Shown here piece after piece: positions 1 to 7,885 of a stretch of 32,264 bases of DNA. Below the pieces are notes generated by a model. The model was not told the DNA's origin, did no database searches, and saw only the letters and a list, made by a program, of their open reading frames with translations. The position numbers were made by a program, and so were the translations under genes. Source of the stretch: Nitriliruptoraceae bacterium (GTDB lineage Bacteria > Actinomycetota > Nitriliruptoria > Nitriliruptorales > Nitriliruptoraceae). The stretch's first letter is position 1, and each line of letters starts with the position of its first letter. The stretch spans positions 1 to 32,264 of the forward strand of contig PWLR01000062.1 of NCBI GenBank assembly GCA_003558435.1. The letters are read 5' to 3'.

Positions 1-168
1 GTGATCCCCAACGTGCACTCGCAGTTCGAGACCCTCGCCCGTTCGATGGGTTATGGCCGCGGCGGCTGGCAGGAACTCGAAGAGGATCGGGCCAGGCACG
101 CGCGGCACGTCCGTCAGGTCTGCGAACGGCTGTTCTACAACATCGAGCCGACCGCCGAGGGTTGGTGA
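1..168 (+). CDS. C-terminal end of an unrecognised protein (partial)
   Basis: The frame is open from the first base and ends at a TGA at 166-168, giving the last 55 residues of a protein that begins outside the window. The visible tail is mostly charged and helical (ELEEDRARHARHVRQVCERL) and ends in NIEPTAEGW. I do not recognise the family. The GTG at position 1 could be read as a start, but a 55-residue protein beginning exactly at the window edge is unlikely, so I treat it as truncated. About 100 bp separate it from the next gene. Confidence 0.55.
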   Translation: MIPNVHSQFETLARSMGYGRGGWQELEEDRARHARHVRQVCERLFYNIEPTAEGW

Positions 169-276
169 GGCTCTGCGTCACCGTCCACGGCAGCCGGCCG
201 GAAACACCCCGCCCGCCGGTCGGTGTCCGGAGTGGGGCGGCGAGACCCTACGCTACGTGTGACCTGGAGGGTGTCC

Positions 277-1236
277 GTGTGGCGTGAGTCCTACCTGTAT
301 GGCGGTGAGACGCGGTTCTTCGTGCGGACCTACGACCCCGACGCCGTTCACCGCAACCGTGACACCGGTCCCGAGCGCGAGCTCGGGTCGGACGACGTCG
401 ATCCCGATGGGCGTGAGCTGGCCCTGTTGCTGCACGGCTGGCCCCAGGACGGCACCTCGTGGGGCCACGTCGCTCCCCTGCTGCACGAGGCCGGCTACCG
501 CGTCGTCTGCGCCGACCTGAAGGGGTTCGGTCGCTCCGACGCTCCGAAGCGGGGCTACGACCCGGCCACCCTGTCGGACGAGATCAGCCAGCTGATCCAG
601 GCACTCGGGGCTGGGAAGGCGGTGCTGGTGGGCCACGACTGGGGCGGCGCCGTCGGGTTGGCGACCGCGTTCCGCCATCCTGGTCGCGTCCGGGCGTTGG
701 TCACCGCGTCCTCGCCGTTCCGTCAGATCGATCTGACGGCCGCGTGGCACATCCCACTGCTCAACCTGCCCATCGCTCCCCAGGTGGCCTTCAAGTTGGT
801 CGGCGGCCCCCTGACCCGGGCGGCGATTCGCTACTCGGCGGTCGTGCAGGAGCCGTTCACCGATGAGGTGCTCGAGCGCTACGTCGCCTCGGTGCGAGCT
901 GCCCCGACGGGGTGGTTGGCGTACTACCGGAGGTTGTCTCGGGCGGCCCTGCTCGACTGGGGTGTCCGCCGCGTCCGACGTCGGAGTTCGTTCCTCCGCT
1001 CACCGCCCACGCCGCACCGGCTCCGCGTACCGGCCGTCGTGGTCTGGGGTGAGCTCGACCGGGTGACCCCCTTCCACCTCGCCCAACGCGTGGCGCACGA
1101 CCTCGATGCCCAACTCGTCGCGGTGCCGGGGGTCGGCCACTTCGTCCACGAAGAGGCGCCCAGGGCCTTCGCCCAGGCGGTCTTGGGTCTGGTCGGTCCT
1201 GGCGGGACCGCCGACATCGCCCGCACGGCGACATGA
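277..1236 (+). CDS. alpha/beta hydrolase, epoxide hydrolase-like
   Basis: Predicted 319-residue soluble alpha/beta-fold hydrolase. The oxyanion-hole motif HGWP (residues 53-56) and nucleophile elbow GHDWGG (D121) match the epoxide hydrolase/haloalkane dehalogenase group, where an Asp attacks the substrate and forms an ester intermediate. The acid is probably D261 (GELDRVTPF) and the base H288 (GVGHFVHEEAP). The GTG at 277 follows GGAGG with a 6-base spacer, so it is preferred over the in-frame ATG at 223, which would add 18 unconserved residues. The stop overlaps the ATG of the HAD gene (ATGA), implying coupled translation. The substrate cannot be told from sequence; a dehalogenase or other hydrolase is the main alternative. 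Confidence 0.85.
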   Translation: MWRESYLYGGETRFFVRTYDPDAVHRNRDTGPERELGSDDVDPDGRELALLLHGWPQDGTSWGHVAPLLHEAGYRVVCADLKGFGRSDAPKRGYDPATLSDEISQLIQALGAGKAVLVGHDWGGAVGLATAFRHPGRVRALVTASSPFRQIDLTAAWHIPLLNLPIAPQVAFKLVGGPLTRAAIRYSAVVQEPFTDEVLERYVASVRAAPTGWLAYYRRLSRAALLDWGVRRVRRRSSFLRSPPTPHRLRVPAVVVWGELDRVTPFHLAQRVAHDLDAQLVAVPGVGHFVHEEAPRAFAQAVLGLVGPGGTADIARTAT

Positions 1237-1925
1237 GGCCGTTGCCGCCCGGTGTCGTGTTCGACTGCGACGGCACGCTGGCCGATACCGAGGCGTTGTC
1301 CGACAAGGCGTGGATCGGTGCCCTCGGCGAGCACGGCTACGAGCCGACCGAAGAGGATTTCGGCGAACTGGTGGGCTACCCGTTCCCGGCGAACTGGGCG
1401 TACTTCACCGCGCGAGTCGACCTCGGCGACCAGGAACGTTTCCGGCGGGGGTTGCGCGAGAGGTTCGTGGCGCTGTTCGACGCGGAACTCGAGCTCCACG
1501 ACGACGCCGTCGGAACGTTACGGGAACTCGCCGAGCACGGCGTTCCGATCGGGGTCGCATCGTCGTCGACGCGCGCGAGCGTCCACCGTGTGCTCGATCG
1601 GGCCGGGATCCGGGAGCTGGTCCGGGTCGTGGTCGGCGTCGACGACGTCGAGGAGCACAAGCCTGCTCCCGAGCCCTACCTGCGCGCAGCGGCGGCGTTG
1701 GAGCTCGATCCGCGGCGCTGTTCGGCCGTCGAGGACACCCCGGTGGGCGTTCGGTCCGCACGTGCCGCAGGCCTGTTCACGGTCGCGGTCGTGCGCGCGC
1801 ACGGGGACCCCGACCGGCTGGCGGACGCTCATCGGGTGGTCGACGAGGTGACGGTGGATGCGCTGCTCGGCGAACACCGGCGCAGCGCCCCGTCGAGCGG
1901 GCGACGGGGCGCGGCAGGGCGCTAG
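1233..1925 (+). CDS. HAD-superfamily hydrolase, beta-phosphoglucomutase-like
   Basis: A 230-residue HAD phosphatase or phosphomutase. Motif I is FDCDGTL with nucleophile D11 and acid/base D13; motif II is the serine run in GVASSSTRASV; motif III/IV are EEHKPAPEPY (Lys) and AVEDTPVGV (Asp). A helical cap lies between motifs I and II, as in subfamily I enzymes that dephosphorylate sugar phosphates or interconvert glucose phosphates. It overlaps the upstream hydrolase by 4 bases (ATGA at 1233). Its stop TAG overlaps the stop of the convergent hemerythrin gene. The last ~15 residues (RRSAPSSGRRGAAGR) look like a disordered tail. The exact substrate is unknown. Confidence 0.9.
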   Translation: MRPLPPGVVFDCDGTLADTEALSDKAWIGALGEHGYEPTEEDFGELVGYPFPANWAYFTARVDLGDQERFRRGLRERFVALFDAELELHDDAVGTLRELAEHGVPIGVASSSTRASVHRVLDRAGIRELVRVVVGVDDVEEHKPAPEPYLRAAAALELDPRRCSAVEDTPVGVRSARAAGLFTVAVVRAHGDPDRLADAHRVVDEVTVDALLGEHRRSAPSSGRRGAAGR

Positions 1926-2626
1926 GAACCTCGTCGGACCAGGCGCTTGACACCGCGGACGGCGCCGACGGTCAGGTCGATCACGGTGCCGGGGATGCCG
2001 GCGACGACGTTGCCCGGGGGCGTGTCGGGGGTCAGCGGGTGGGGACGGGTCGGCGCCACGCGCCACACCGTCTCCATCGCGGCGCCCAGTTCACGGCGGC
2101 GTTCCTCGCTCATCTGCTTCTCGACCTCGGGGAACAGCTCCGACTCCTCCTCCTCGAGGTGGTGGGAGATGTTCTCCTTGAGCACCGTGACCTTCGCGTC
2201 GTAGCGTTCGGCGTCGGAGGAGAGGTGGTCGAGCTCCCAGAGCAACAGCTCTGCGGCGTGATGCTCCTCGAGGTCCTCGTCGATCTCGGAGTCGAGACCC
2301 TCGAGTTCCTCCCGCACGGCCGGATAGAAGACCTGTTCCTCGATCTCCGCGTGCTTGACCAGGATCGTGATCAGCTCGCGGACGATCTCCTCCTTCTTCT
2401 TCGACGGCCGGTTCGAGCGTGCATCGAACTCGCCGAACAACCGGCGGATCTCGTCGTGCTGGCGGAGCAACAGCTGCACGGCGTCAGGGCCGGCCTCCTC
2501 CTGCTCCAAGGCCGTCACGAGCTCCTCCTTGGAGAGCTCGGCACGCCCCTCGATCTCGCGTTGTTGGGCGAGCTCGTACAGCTCGTCCCGGCTCATCTTG
2601 TCGTAACGTCGGCTCTTGTCGGCCAT
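1922..2626 (-). CDS. hemerythrin HHE-domain protein with N-terminal Rho-N/SAP-like module
   Basis: A 234-residue protein. Residues 8-40 form a short helical module (MSRDELYELAQQREIEGRAE) of the Rho-N/SAP-like kind, often associated with nucleic-acid binding. The rest is a hemerythrin-like four-helix bundle: LLLRQHDEIRRLF, then LVKHAEIEEQVFYP, EEHHAAELLLWEL and ENISHHLEEEESELFP supply the His and Glu ligands of a di-iron site. Such proteins bind oxygen, NO or iron and are linked to oxidative and nitrosative stress. The ATG at 2626 follows GGAGGAG. The module is closely related to the C-terminus of Ku in this window (23 of 33 aligned residues identical by eye). The C-terminal ~50 residues are Pro-rich then basic. 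Confidence 0.88.
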   Translation of the reverse strand: MADKSRRYDKMSRDELYELAQQREIEGRAELSKEELVTALEQEEAGPDAVQLLLRQHDEIRRLFGEFDARSNRPSKKKEEIVRELITILVKHAEIEEQVFYPAVREELEGLDSEIDEDLEEHHAAELLLWELDHLSSDAERYDAKVTVLKENISHHLEEEESELFPEVEKQMSEERRRELGAAMETVWRVAPTRPHPLTPDTPPGNVVAGIPGTVIDLTVGAVRGVKRLVRRGS

Positions 2627-2772
2627 GTCGGCTCCTCCGGATCGGGTGTCGGTAGCGCGTGGGGTGTCGGACTGCGGTGGTTGCAGCGATCGGCGGTGGG
2701 GCAACGTCGCGGTTGGCGGATGGTCCGGCGGGCTGCTCGGGCCGTCGAACGTCCACCTCGATCGACCCCGAT

Positions 2773-2798
2773 GGGGTGAGGTCCAGGGCCATCACCCC
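2773..2798 (-). terminator. hairpin after the second hemerythrin gene
   Basis: GGGGTGA (2773-2779) and TCACCCC (2792-2798) are perfect inverted repeats with a 12-base loop that can add two further G-C pairs. On the minus strand this lies about 18 bases after the stop of the HHE gene ending at 2816 and upstream of the next minus gene. There is no T-tract, so it is a candidate terminator only. Confidence 0.42.
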
Positions 2799-2815
2799 GG
2801 CCGGCGGTGGGGCAC

Positions 2816-3613
2816 TCAGTTCCGCACGTCCGTGTCCCGCCCGGCCTCGATGGGTTCGGGGGCGTGGTCGCCACTGCGGTCGGACCGATCGCCGAGTTCG
2901 TGTTCGATGCTCGCCGGCAGCTCCTCCGGGAGGGAGGCGGCGTACCAGGACCGGATCACCGTGTGCAGTCGCTCGTCGGTCCAGGGCTCCGTGGGGGCGC
3001 TTCCCTCCCGCTGGTAGCGCGCGGGGAGCCGTTGGCGGAGCGTCGTGTGCAGCCGACCGAACGCTCGCAGCTGTTTGGGTGTCGCTGCATGCCGGGCGTA
3101 GACGAACACCTCCAACTCCTCGCGGTCGGCGTGGGCGGCAGCCTCCCCGGATGCGAGGTGCAGGGCGCTCGACAAGGTGTCCGGATCGTCCAGGGCCTCA
3201 CCTGCATCGGTGAGCCGGGTCCGCAGCGAGTCGATCGCGCGTTCCCGCGCACGCCGGAGGTCCCGACCCGTCGTGTCGGCCACATCCACGAGCGGATGGA
3301 CGAGCAGCGTCTCGGCTGTTAGATGCACCGCGAGGTTCAGCACCAGGGCGCCGTACTGCCGACGCCGGTGTCGCGGCGCGGCATCCTCGAGATGATCGAT
3401 GAGGTCGTGGAACGCGATCGAGTGGGCACGGTGTTCGCGGGCGAGCACGTGAAGCAGATCTTGTTGGGCAGGCGCCAAAAGGCCTCCGATCGGGCTCCGG
3501 TCGTGGACGGTTCGATCCCAGTCTTCGAACCGAACCAGGTTCGCGTGGGGTTGCCGCGGGCCTCGGCCCCACGTTGGGCCCCGTCCGTGTCCAGGTCCGT
3601 CGTCACGGGACAC
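2816..3613 (-). CDS. hemerythrin-like domain protein
   Basis: About 265 residues. The centre has the pattern of a hemerythrin-like bundle: LAREHRAHSIAFHDLIDHLE, LAVHLTAETLLVHPLV and AAHADREELEVFVYARHA, each resembling a helix that carries His/Glu iron ligands. The first ~30 residues are Gly/Pro/Arg-rich and poorly structured, and the C-terminal ~40 residues are acidic and variable. The start is uncertain: GTG 3613 is used because conserved-looking sequence begins soon after, but no strong ribosome site is seen and GTG 3637 is also possible. It sits directly upstream of the other hemerythrin gene on the same strand, with a hairpin between them, so the pair may share stress control. Sequence divergence between the two is large; they are not a recent duplication. 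Confidence 0.72.
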   Translation of the reverse strand: MSRDDGPGHGRGPTWGRGPRQPHANLVRFEDWDRTVHDRSPIGGLLAPAQQDLLHVLAREHRAHSIAFHDLIDHLEDAAPRHRRRQYGALVLNLAVHLTAETLLVHPLVDVADTTGRDLRRARERAIDSLRTRLTDAGEALDDPDTLSSALHLASGEAAAHADREELEVFVYARHAATPKQLRAFGRLHTTLRQRLPARYQREGSAPTEPWTDERLHTVIRSWYAASLPEELPASIEHELGDRSDRSGDHAPEPIEAGRDTDVRN

Positions 3614-3770
3614 CTCACGGACCAGGGTCCAGTTCACCCCATCGGGGTCCAGGCCCGTGGTCGGCCGTGGTCTCCGGGGTGTGGTTCCCGGCCGCCCTAG
3701 CGTCTCCGCACGCTGGTCGCGAGGCGTTCCGGCCCGGTCGTCCCGCCAGCGACCGACCGAGGGGTGCACC

Positions 3771-4406
3771 GTGAGCGACCACGACCAACCGACCGTGCTG
3801 ATCGTGCGAGGCGCCGGGCCGGCCGGCCGCCGCATCGCCAACGCGGTGCAAGCTGCCGGAGCCACCACCGTGGTGCTCGATGAACGCACCTGCGCCCACG
3901 ACGGCGTCCACGCGGTCAGGGTCCCCTTCGACGACGTCGCCCAGCCCAGGCGTGCGGTCCATGACCTCACGGTGCGGTACGGGAGCTTCGAGGCGATGGT
4001 GCTGCTACCGCCGCCGGTCGATGCCAAGGGGGACGGGTCCCTCGGTCCGTCGCTCGACCCGACGTGGGAGTTCGACCTCGGCCAGGAGTTGACGTTGGTC
4101 GCCGGGTTGGTCCGGGTCGCCGCCCCGACGCTCGCGACCGTCTCCGGCGTCGTGATGCCGGTCAGTGCCTCCCCGGAGCTCCACGAGCCGACCCATCGCG
4201 CCACGCTGTTCGCCCAGAGCTACCTGCCCGCGCTCCGCGCGTTGGCGGCGGAGTTCGGTCTCAGGTTGGCGCCCGTGGAGACCGAGGCCACCGGAACCGC
4301 CCGTGGTACCGCTGTCGCCGCGAGGCTGCTGGAGGAACTCGGGTCGGATGCGAGCGTGACCGGCCCGGCCGGCTCGGTGCCCGGGGCCTCGCCCGCAGTG
4401 CGGTGA
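3771..4406 (+). CDS. Rossmann-fold protein, degenerate short-chain dehydrogenase (SDR)
   Basis: A 211-residue protein starting at GTG 3771 behind GAGGGG. The N-terminus VLIVRGAGPAGRRIANAV is a nucleotide-binding beta-alpha-beta with a Gly-rich loop. The order of elements (a Val/Leu-rich strand near 75, a strand GVVMPVSAS near 125, then a helix LFAQSYLPALRALAAEFG) matches the SDR fold, in which that helix normally carries YxxxK. Here the corresponding position reads THRATLFAQ, so the catalytic Tyr and Lys are absent. It may be a non-catalytic or regulatory SDR, or a different NAD(P)-binding protein. It is divergent from the hemerythrin gene upstream. Confidence 0.62.
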   Translation: MSDHDQPTVLIVRGAGPAGRRIANAVQAAGATTVVLDERTCAHDGVHAVRVPFDDVAQPRRAVHDLTVRYGSFEAMVLLPPPVDAKGDGSLGPSLDPTWEFDLGQELTLVAGLVRVAAPTLATVSGVVMPVSASPELHEPTHRATLFAQSYLPALRALAAEFGLRLAPVETEATGTARGTAVAARLLEELGSDASVTGPAGSVPGASPAVR

Positions 4407-4453
4407 GCATGGGTCGGATGGCCGGACGGTGGCCGGGGGTGTCCGCGCGGGCA

Positions 4454-4477
4454 GCGCCGGCCGGTCCAGCCCGGCGC
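4454..4477 (+). terminator. GC-rich hairpin after the SDR-like gene
   Basis: GCGCCGG (4454-4460) and CCGGCGC (4471-4477) form a 7-bp stem with a 10-base loop, about 48 bases after the stop at 4406. No T-tract follows, which is common for GC-rich actinobacterial hairpins. Candidate only. Confidence 0.3.
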
Positions 4478-4588
4478 GGTCCGGGGCCGGAGGGTGGCGT
4501 GGTCGGGGGCAACAGCCGCTCGATCAGACGCACGCTTGGCCACCACACCCACACATGACCACGACAACGATCCCAGGAGGCCGTAGCC

Positions 4589-4810
4589 GTGGAAGGCGAT
4601 CGCAACGACATCCCGGACGAGGACGGCTCGTCACGTCAGCCCGACCCCGGGTCCGACGAGCCGGAGGACGCCGGCCCGAGGCCGGGCATGCACCCGGAGG
4701 TGAAGCGCTCCGGGACGAGCCGTACCACCGCTATCACGTTGGCGGTCTTCCTGGCGCTCGGTGCCGTGCTGTACGCCGCGATCACGCTCGGCATCGCCGG
4801 GTCGGGCTGA
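4589..4810 (+). CDS. small single-pass membrane protein upstream of a symporter
   Basis: A 73-residue protein starting at GTG 4589, 8 bases after a strong AGGAGG (4575-4580). The first ~40 residues are acidic and disordered (Asp, Glu, Pro-rich). Residues about 46-70 are one hydrophobic helix (ITLAVFLALGAVLYAAITLG), ending with GSG. It lies 48 bases upstream of the SSS-family symporter on the same strand. Several SSS symporters have small membrane partners encoded next to them, so a subunit or assembly role is a reasonable guess, but this protein is not recognisable as a known family. Confidence 0.68.
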   Translation: MEGDRNDIPDEDGSSRQPDPGSDEPEDAGPRPGMHPEVKRSGTSRTTAITLAVFLALGAVLYAAITLGIAGSG

Positions 4811-4858
4811 CCCGGTCGACCGTCCCGGAAGCCGGGGCTGAGGGAGAGGAGCCCAGCT

Positions 4859-6445
4859 ATGCCCGACTTCGACCTCCAGACGATCGATCTGGTGATCATC
4901 ATGGCCTACATCGTGGGGATCCTGGGCATCGGGTTCTACGTCGGCCGCAAGAAGGAGGATTCGGAGGGATTCTTCCTGGCCGGGCGCGGGATGTCGTGGC
5001 CCCTGATCGGGTTCGCGTTGATCTCCGCGAACTTCTCCGGCTCGCTGTATCTCGGGCTGGCGGGAGCGGGCTACGACCAGGGCATCGCGGTCTGGAACTA
5101 CGAGTGGATGGCCACCCTGGTCCTGCTGGTGTTCGCGATCCTGATCCTGCCGATCTACCTGCAGTCGAAGATCTCCACGGTGCCGGAGTTCCTCGAGCGG
5201 CGCTACGACGTGCGCTCGCGCAAGGCGTTCTCGGCCTTCAACGTCATCACCGGGATGCTGATCGACAGCGCCGGTGCGATGTTCGCCGGTGCACTGGTCC
5301 TGCAACTGCTGTTCCCGGACGTGCCGCTGCTGGTCCACATCATCGCGATCGCGGTCCTGGGTGGGATCTACGTCATCCTGGGTGGGCTCGAGGCCGTGAT
5401 GGTCACCGACACCATCCAGGGGGTGCTGCTGTTCGCCGCGGGGGGCATCATCTTCGTGTCGGTCTTCGCGAACTTCGATTTCGACTGGGGCGTGCTCCCG
5501 GAGCTCGCCCCGGAGGGCGGGTGGACGATCGCGCCACCGCCCGATGACGACTTCCTGCCATGGCCCGGCATCTTCACCGGGGCCATGTGGCTCGGGTTCT
5601 ACGTGTGGATCACCAACCACATGGTCGTGCAGAAGGTGCTTTCGGCGAAGAACCTCGACCACGGACGTTGGGGGGCGCTGTTCGCCGGGTTCATGCAGCT
5701 GCCGCTGTTGGTTCTGCTCATCTTCCCCGGGATCCTCGGGCGGGGGGTCTTCGAAGACCTGCCGGAGTCCGACATGGTCTGGCCGGCGCTGGTGTTCGAG
5801 TTCCTCCCGGTCGGGGTACGTGGGCTCATCGTCGCCGCGCTCATCGCCGCGCTGATGTCCACCCTGGATTCGGTGCTGAACGGCTCGTCCAGCCTGGTGG
5901 TCAACGACTTCATCAAGCCGCGCCGGCCCGATTACAGCGAGAAGCAGCTGCTGCTGCGGGGGCGGATCCTGGTCGGTGTGTTCATGGTCGTCGCGGCCGC
6001 CTGGGCGCCGATCATCCTCACCTTCGAGGGCCTCGTCGAGTTCTTCCAGTCGTTCCTCGGCTACGTCACGATGCCCATCGTGATCGTGTTGCTCGGCGGC
6101 ATCTTCTGGAAGCGACCCGGCCGCCAGGCGGGGTTCTGGACGCTCGCGACGGTGTTCCCCCTCGGGCTGGTCGGGTTCTTCGCCGGGGAGATCTTCGAGC
6201 TGTTCGAGCTGCAGTTCCTCTACGCGACCGGCGTGATGGTGCTCATCAGCATCGCGGTGTTCGCCGCATTGGCCTACCTGAAGCCGGCCGAGGATCCCTC
6301 GGAGTTCGCCGATGTGAGCTTCACCCGTGACACCTGGCGCAACGAGAACGAGGAACTCGCCAACAAGCCCAAGTACCAGAACTACCGCTACATCTCGCTC
6401 GCCATCTTCGTGGTGACGGTGGCGGTCGTGATCCCGTTCATCTAG
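4859..6445 (+). CDS. sodium:solute symporter (SSS family, SGLT-like)
   Basis: A 528-residue integral membrane transporter with about 12-14 hydrophobic helices, the usual length for the solute:sodium symporter family. Family landmarks are FFLAGRGMSWPLIG (residues 38-51), the SGSLYLGLAGAGY stretch (60-72), GGLEAV and the following TD (175-184), LSAKNLDHGRWGALFAG, and MSTLDSVLNGSSSLVVND, where the Ser/Thr residues line the sodium site. These match the glucose/myo-inositol-type (SGLT) branch better than the proline or acetate branches, but the solute cannot be fixed. ATG 4859 follows GGGAGAGGAG. It is probably co-transcribed with the small membrane protein upstream and the universal stress protein downstream. 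Confidence 0.93.
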   Translation: MPDFDLQTIDLVIIMAYIVGILGIGFYVGRKKEDSEGFFLAGRGMSWPLIGFALISANFSGSLYLGLAGAGYDQGIAVWNYEWMATLVLLVFAILILPIYLQSKISTVPEFLERRYDVRSRKAFSAFNVITGMLIDSAGAMFAGALVLQLLFPDVPLLVHIIAIAVLGGIYVILGGLEAVMVTDTIQGVLLFAAGGIIFVSVFANFDFDWGVLPELAPEGGWTIAPPPDDDFLPWPGIFTGAMWLGFYVWITNHMVVQKVLSAKNLDHGRWGALFAGFMQLPLLVLLIFPGILGRGVFEDLPESDMVWPALVFEFLPVGVRGLIVAALIAALMSTLDSVLNGSSSLVVNDFIKPRRPDYSEKQLLLRGRILVGVFMVVAAAWAPIILTFEGLVEFFQSFLGYVTMPIVIVLLGGIFWKRPGRQAGFWTLATVFPLGLVGFFAGEIFELFELQFLYATGVMVLISIAVFAALAYLKPAEDPSEFADVSFTRDTWRNENEELANKPKYQNYRYISLAIFVVTVAVVIPFI

Positions 6446-6489
6446 CCGATGGACCACCGAGCCGAACGACCCGACGAGGAGCAGCAACC

Positions 6490-6933
6490 GTGACCACCTT
6501 CCCCGCACGTGTGCTGGTCGGTGTCGACGCTTCCCTCGGGTCACGCGATGCGGTGGACCTCGCGGTGTCGCTGTGCGAGAGCACCGGTGCCGAGCTGCAC
6601 CTCGTGCACGTCAAACTCAAGAGCGCACTGCTCCGCGGCCGTCCGGAACCGACCGCCGCCACCGAGGTCCTGGAACGTGAGGGAGGGGAGTTGCTGCGCC
6701 GTTCGCGGGTCTATGCGGAGCGCGGCCATCCGGTGGCGGGGACCCATCTCCGTTACGCGCAGCGGGTCGACCGGGCGCTCGCCCGGGTACAGGACGAGCT
6801 CGATGCCGACCTCCTGGTCATCGGCGCGGGCGGTTCCAGCAGCGACGCGTGGCACCTCGGACGCACGGTGAGCGCCACGATCCGTCGTTCGCCCCGATCG
6901 GTGTTGGTCGCGCGTGCCGGCGGCGCGGGTTGA
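6490..6933 (+). CDS. universal stress protein (UspA family)
   Basis: A 147-residue single Usp domain. The N-terminus VLVGVDASLGSRDAVDLAVSL is the first strand and helix of the fold with the ATP-contacting Asp. The C-terminal GAGGSSSDAWHLGRTVSATI resembles the G-x2-G-(8-9)-G-S/T nucleotide-binding loop, followed by the final strand SVLVAR. ATP-binding Usp proteins modulate stress responses and sometimes transporters. GTG 6490 follows GAGGAG with an 8-base gap. It begins 44 bases after the symporter gene, so regulation of the symporter by this protein is an inference from position. Confidence 0.88.
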   Translation: MTTFPARVLVGVDASLGSRDAVDLAVSLCESTGAELHLVHVKLKSALLRGRPEPTAATEVLEREGGELLRRSRVYAERGHPVAGTHLRYAQRVDRALARVQDELDADLLVIGAGGSSSDAWHLGRTVSATIRRSPRSVLVARAGGAG

Positions 6934-7032
6934 GCGTTCGTCTGGAGCCGGTGGGTGGCCGTCGGTGGCCGGTGGCGGCAGCCGGCACGGTCCGGGCGTG
7001 TTCACCTTCGAGCACCTGACGCAGGAGTCGAG

Positions 7033-7650
7033 ATGGATCCGCACCAGCGAGTCGAGGAACTCAACCAACTCGAAGCGCTCGACCCGCTCGTCGCGTTGCT
7101 CGATCAGCGCGTGCCCGAGGTCTTCCGGTCCGGTCCGGTGCGGGACGCTCTGGCGGGCAACGCGATCGGGCACGCGCTGCATCCGATGCTCTCCGACCTG
7201 CCGATCGGTACCTGGACCAGTGCTACCCTGTTGGACCTGCTCGGCCCCCGTCGGTGGCGTGGCGCCTCGGCGACCCTGACCGGGATCGGGCTGCTGGCGT
7301 CGGTGCCGACGGTCGCCAGCGGGTGGGTCGAGTGGGGTGAGACACCCGCGAGTCAACGCCGTGTGGCCGTCGTGCATGCGGCGTCCAACGGGATGGCCGC
7401 CGGTTTCTACCTCGTCTCCTTCCTCGCCAAGCTGCGTGGTCGGACCCGCACGGGTAGGAGCGCCGCACTGGTCGGCGCGATGGTGCTGGGGGTGGGCGGC
7501 TACCTCGGCGGACACCTCTCGCTCGGCCGTGGCGTCGGCGTCGGCGATCGCTCGGCAGCCTCGACCACGATCGATCTCACCGACGCATCCACGCCCGGAG
7601 CAGCTCACCCGGACCGCGCGGGCGACCCGACAGGAGTTCCACCGACATGA
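7033..7650 (+). CDS. DUF2231-type membrane protein
   Basis: A 205-residue protein starting at ATG 7033 with AGGAG five bases upstream. After a soluble N-terminal ~45 residues comes HALHPMLSDLPIGTWTSATL, the characteristic His/Pro motif of DUF2231 membrane proteins, and then four hydrophobic helices with a conserved-looking Gly/His segment (GGYLGGHLSLGRGVG). The C-terminal ~40 residues are hydrophilic. DUF2231 proteins are thought to bind heme or act in redox, but this is not established for this gene. The stop overlaps the start of the next small gene (ATGA at 7647). Confidence 0.8.
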   Translation: MDPHQRVEELNQLEALDPLVALLDQRVPEVFRSGPVRDALAGNAIGHALHPMLSDLPIGTWTSATLLDLLGPRRWRGASATLTGIGLLASVPTVASGWVEWGETPASQRRVAVVHAASNGMAAGFYLVSFLAKLRGRTRTGRSAALVGAMVLGVGGYLGGHLSLGRGVGVGDRSAASTTIDLTDASTPGAAHPDRAGDPTGVPPT

Positions 7651-7850
7651 GCACACCCGAACGAGACCCTCGAAGCCCGCGGTCCGATCATCGAGCCGAC
7701 GAGGACCGGGACCAGGAACCGACCCGCGACGACCTCGCTGCTCGACATCCGGATCTCCAGGCCGACCTCCGGGAACGGGCGGACGGCGCGAACGCGGAGC
7801 AGATCACCGATGAGGCGAACCTGCGCGCGAACCCCGACCCACCGGAGTGA
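7647..7850 (+). CDS. small charged hypothetical protein
   Basis: A 67-residue, strongly hydrophilic protein (Asp, Glu, Arg, Ala-rich, no Cys, no hydrophobic core), probably disordered or helical. It starts at the ATG of an ATGA overlap with the DUF2231 gene, implying translational coupling. Segments such as DLAARHPDLQADLRERADGA and EQITDEANLRANPD look like amphipathic helices. I do not recognise it; small stress-associated hydrophilic proteins look like this, but no function can be assigned. Confidence 0.6.
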   Translation: MSTPERDPRSPRSDHRADEDRDQEPTRDDLAARHPDLQADLRERADGANAEQITDEANLRANPDPPE

Positions 7851-7885
7851 GCCGTCACCTACCGGCGTGACCGTTCCCGGGGCTA

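Noticed and set aside
1106-2779. A 557-codon plus-strand frame covering the HAD and hemerythrin genes
   Set aside because: Arg/Gly/Leu-rich, overlaps two well-supported genes in other frames, and shows no domain.
3614-4204. Extension of the second hemerythrin upstream to an ATG at 4204
   Set aside because: The extra ~197 residues are Ser/Thr/Arg/Trp-rich and antisense to the SDR-like gene, so the start is placed near 3613.
4631-6544. A long open frame on the minus strand across the symporter gene
   Set aside because: Its product is His/Asp/Glu/Arg-rich low-complexity sequence typical of the antisense of a GC-rich membrane-protein gene, and the plus strand encodes an unmistakable SSS transporter.
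7854-7871. GTCAC/GTGAC hairpin between the small charged gene and the convergent membrane-protein gene
   Set aside because: Only five pairs with a nine-base loop, easily found by chance in this composition.
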